NCBI GenBank assembly: GCA_037893225.1 | Contig: JAZGUH010000406.1 | Location: forward strand, 806,001-870,000 | Direction of reading: 5' to 3' | Source of the DNA: Hippasteria phrygiana | Taxonomy: Eukaryota; Echinodermata; Asteroidea; Valvatida; Goniasteridae | Length of the DNA stretch: 64,000 nucleotides | Shown here: in pieces, positions 60,899 to 64,000 of the stretch | Layout: the number at the start of each line of letters is the position of its first letter | Position numbering within the stretch: the stretch's first letter is position 1 | Notes under the pieces: generated by a model | The model's input: only the letters and a program-made list of their open reading frames with translations | The model's database searches: none | Told to the model about the DNA's origin: nothing | Made by a program: the position numbers and the translations under genes

Positions 60899-62014
60899 GG
60901 TAACACCGACTGGTTTGACCTTTTGGGGGTCAACTGACCTGCTTTCTCTTTATTTTCCTTATAAAATACGTGTGTTGTTTACATGGGCTGGAGGTCGACG
61001 TGGCCTATTGTGGTACCGTGCCCGGCCGCAAACACCTCCCCCCGCAAACGTATGCATCTATTCTTATTCAACCTAACAATACGTGTATAGGCTCTGTAAA
61101 GTCGACCTTCATTTTGTTTGTATATTCAGAGCTCTTTACTTGAGGTTAGGCTATTCAATGTACTTCATACGAAAGCCCTGGATTTCAGTAGAAGTCTGTG
61201 TCATCGCGTCACTATATAAAGTTGTTGAAAACGCACCGTGGGCCGTTATGGCAACCGCATGCGTCACGGATTGACACAATTAATGCTGTATAAATTATTG
61301 TTGGAGAGTTTTAAATCAAACCACTTTGTGCCACAGTTGGTTTGTTTAATTGATTTCAAACGGCAGCCGTCGAATGGGAGATTTTTTCTCATGAGAATTT
61401 GAAATCATGGACTGGTTAGATGGGACAGTTGCTGTTCGCCTACAGCTCGCCGAGTGGAATGTGTCATTCATAACCTTGTAAGTCTATACTCGTGCAGCAG
61501 CACAGTACACAGTTTATTAACTAAAATCCGCTTGGCGCAGAGTACAGGAAATTGATTATGATCTGCAGGAAAAAGACCGGGGAATGGTTCCTTGAAGCAA
61601 GAAAGTAATTGAGCGCCATCAATGAAATGACTGCCTGGTAATTACATTTATCAGTGAGTCAGTACCGTACTGGATATAGGCCTACGTGTGTTCGTGAGGT
61701 GTGATTACACTGAGGAAAGGTCACAGTAAATATTGTTTCCCATACCTTTGTGTTATGGGGTGATGTAGGCAATGTAAGCATGGTTTGACGAGTGTCCGAA
61801 ATCCTTCATATATTTTTCCCATCAAACTCGTCTTCAAATGTAAACAAGATTGCCGTCTGCAGTGTGGAATCGATCGATAAAAATTACAATGGCCCGACTA
61901 TTGTAATTTGTTCTTCTCATCATTGCGTACGGTACAAAAGGCCTACATCGGAGTAAGCGGATTTGAACAAAAGATTAATTGTCCTTCGAGTTGGTCTTAA
62001 GACTGGAATGGTAA
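60899..62014. other. Upstream region of channel gene 2
   Basis: No supported coding or RNA feature. A clear promoter motif is not visible. TAA at 62012-62014 is directly upstream and in frame with the ATG at 62015. Confidence 0.4.
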
Positions 62015-62632
62015 ATGTATCGATCAGAGGCCACTTCACCAGATAGGTGGCAGACCCAAGGACTACCCGAGAGCTCCCCACCACGTTACAGCGACCAGCA
62101 CGCTGACGACTGGGCCAAGGAGCAAGAGAAGCCATCACGAAAGAGCAGTGTGAAATTCCAACCAACCAACATGCTGTCAAGGAGGTCTTCGCGACCATTC
62201 AACAGGGGGGAATCTCTGATCGAGGAGGGGAGGGTGAGAAACTGGGACCAACTGCCAAAGGACCAGCAGCAGATGACAGACGAGGAACGGCTGGAGAAGT
62301 CCAGCGTGGCGCAGACCCTGATCCTGTCTCTGCTGGAGAACACGGGGGCGCACGGCATCCCCAACATCAAGAGGGCCCCCAACAACTTCCGCAAGATTAT
62401 GTGGACCTCGCTGTTCCTGTTCGGGGTGGCCATGTTTATCTGGCAGACGTCCTCGCTCCTGAAGAGGTATTACGCGTTCGGCGTGGACATCAAAATGGAG
62501 ATCTCCAGCGACAGGATGGTGGAGTTCCCAGCCGTCACGATCTGCAACCTCAACCCCATCAAGAGTTCCTTTTTGGATAAGCTGATTGAGGAGGAGATTC
62601 CCCTCCCACCAAGCCTCACCCGTCCCAACCAG
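62015..62632 (+). CDS. DEG/ENaC-family channel gene 2, first exon (partial gene)
   Basis: 206 residues from MYRSEATSPDRW to LTRPNQ, ending at a donor CAG|GTACCG. The start is fixed by an in-frame stop just upstream, unless an earlier exon exists. The cytoplasmic N-terminus is about 60 residues longer than in gene 1 and rich in Ser, Arg and Glu. Then NTGAHGIPNIKRA (HG motif about 109-110), TM1 (FRKIMWTSLFLFGVAMFIWQ, about 121-142) and MVEFPAVTICNLNPIKSSFL, as in gene 1. Here the segments on either side of gene 1's first intron are one exon. The remaining exons lie beyond the window or were not found before 64000. Same strand as gene 1, 13.6 kb downstream: a tandem paralogue. Confidence 0.92.
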
Positions 62633-62872
62633 GTACCGGTCTGTACTTTCTTTACTTTAATGTTAGTCATTCACTGAATATATCTTCCGTTTCTTGTTGT
62701 CCTTACTCCCCAGGCATTTTGGTATGTAGCACATTCTTTTGTAATAAATTTTAAAGGGACATTAACCTCCATTTAAAATAATAGTGGACGATGAAATCTT
62801 CTCTCCCCAATCCTCCCAAAAGCTGGGAGCATTAGGGTTAAAGCTAATACATGCGGAGTTGCGGTCAAAAAT

Positions 62873-63129
62873 CGTCACCGTTTTCACGAAGAGACACACA
62901 CCTTTACTAATTAATTTAGGCTAATTAACCACCCGTGTTAATTCTAATTACTGGGTTCACGTAATAATACACCTCTCATAGAATCATGTGAATGTTTCCT
63001 TACTGCACAAAGTTGTTGCAAAGTAGTATTTTGTGCAGTTTTAAAATAGGAGAAACTTCTCTTGCGATTATCTCGAAAACGCTTTTTCTTCAAAATCCAC
63101 ATGTGTGTCTCTTCGTGAAAACGGTGACG
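62873..63129. mobile_element. MITE with 27-bp inverted ends
   Basis: CGTCACCGTTTTCACGAAGA plus GACACAC on the left is matched in inverse by GTGTGTCTCTTCGTGAAAAC plus GGTGACG on the right. 257 bp, noncoding. It may sit in a larger element starting near 62753 (TTAAAGGGACATT). Confidence 0.7.
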
Positions 63130-63598
63130 AAATGTACATAATATACACCGTGGTCTTGCAAATGATTTTGAAAACTGTGATCCAAACCCAAATGATTATA
63201 CATGCATGAGGAATGACTTATGAGTATGATTTTATTGATATACATGTACAGAGAATCGGGGGCGTCGCTATAGACTACATGACACGACCGCAAATACAGC
63301 TTCTAATTCCCGCTTCTAAATGGTGATTTACCACAGCTTAGAAATAAGCATACATTAGATCCCCATAATCCAGTGCCACTTACGCATAAATGTCTTTACT
63401 CCACCGAAAATGATTTTTGCAGTATGCAGTCTAATTTTATTGGAAATCAGGAATTAGATTTAATTAATTTTATATATACGAAGTCTCCATAACAAAATTG
63501 AAATACTTCTGCAGTCATTAAGATCGAATGCTTTTAAAATTCGGAGGCAATGAGATGTCGGATCATACATGTGCCTAATTCAAAACATGCGGCTGCGT

Positions 63599-63900
63599 GT
63601 TAGGTTTGTAATTTCATTCGGTTTTGGGAAATGCATTCGAATCGTAAAAACATGTTAGCTTTGTGAAATTTCATTCGGTTTTGGGAATTGCATTCGAGTT
63701 ACGAAAACATGTTAGGTTTGTAAAATTTCATTGGTTTTGAAAAGCATTCGAATCATAAGGATGTTCGGTCTGTAAAATTTCATTGGGTTTTTAAAAATGC
63801 ATTCGGGTCGTAAAAAAACACGTTCGATGTTTCAAAACACGTTCTTTTTTAAAATGCATTAGATTTTAAAACACGTTCGATTTTCTAAAATACATTCCGT
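63599..63900. repeat. Tandem array, about 55-bp unit
   Basis: Units share GTTAGGTTTGTAAAATTTCA, TTCGGTTTTGGGAA and GCATTCGAATCGTAAAA. Four clear units and two decayed ones. The ATTCGAAT-rich composition recalls the interior of the TATAGGTTTTCC family. Confidence 0.75.
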
Positions 63901-64000
63901 TTTTCATAAAAATATGGTCAATCTTTTTTACTTTAATTCTGCTTCGTACTACTGAGGCTTTTGACTTTACATTGTTCAATGAAGAAACTGTTCAATGATT

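Larger units (their letters stand above)
62633..64000 (+). other. First intron of channel gene 2 (partial)
   Basis: Holds an inverted-repeat element at 62873-63129 and a tandem array at 63599-63900. No second exon with DEG/ENaC similarity was found up to the window end. Confidence 0.6.

Overview
The window is animal nuclear DNA: GT-AG introns, long A/T-rich noncoding stretches, G/C homopolymers and a dense, varied load of transposons. The mix (an L2-type LINE with a 2A-like motif, a second LINE, a Penelope-like element, Ty3/Gypsy, a DIRS-like remnant, many hAT-, PIF- and TA-type MITEs) together with tandem DEG/ENaC channel genes suggests a marine invertebrate. A deuterostome such as amphioxus is a plausible guess, but the sequence alone does not prove it.

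The main host gene is a complete 12-exon DEG/ENaC-family sodium channel on the + strand (2346-48370). Every junction is GT-AG, the phases agree, and the exons sum to 1608 nt, or 535 residues plus a stop. It has the N-terminal HG gating motif, TM1, the FPAVT motif after it, the cysteine-rich extracellular domain, and TM2 with a GVS selectivity filter. A second paralogue starts at 62015 in the same orientation and runs off the window, so this is a tandem channel cluster. The paralogue lacks the intron that follows TM1 in gene 1.

Region by region. 1-2345: upstream DNA with a hAT MITE and an inverted repeat that carries a CRE abutting an X-box. Introns 1-6 (2651-20794): many MITEs, a roughly 60-bp minisatellite, a fold-back element, and at least four copies of a TIR family with TATAGGTTTTCC ends, one of which carries 15 TTTTGG units. 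Intron 7: a broken 5'-truncated LINE. Intron 9 (21.8 kb): two tandem arrays, a Penelope-like element with a GIY-YIG domain (27.4-29.8 kb, - strand), a young Ty3/Gypsy element (29854-43263, - strand) with an extra C2H2 zinc-finger ORF, an L2-type LINE (30797-34653, +) inserted in the Gypsy 3' LTR, and an older Gypsy fossil (43.3-46.0 kb, +). 48371-62014: intergenic DNA with a duplicated THAP-domain pseudogene, several fold-backs including a perfect 137-bp palindrome, a LINE 3' fragment, a DIRS-like fragment and a 21-nt repeat. 62015-64000: first exon of the second channel gene, an inverted-repeat element and a roughly 55-bp tandem array.

The order of events can be read partly from nesting. The Penelope-like element and the Gypsy fossil lay side by side; the young Gypsy inserted between them with a 4-bp target duplication (GATG); the LINE then entered its 3' LTR. 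The channel reading frame survived all of this because every insertion is intronic.
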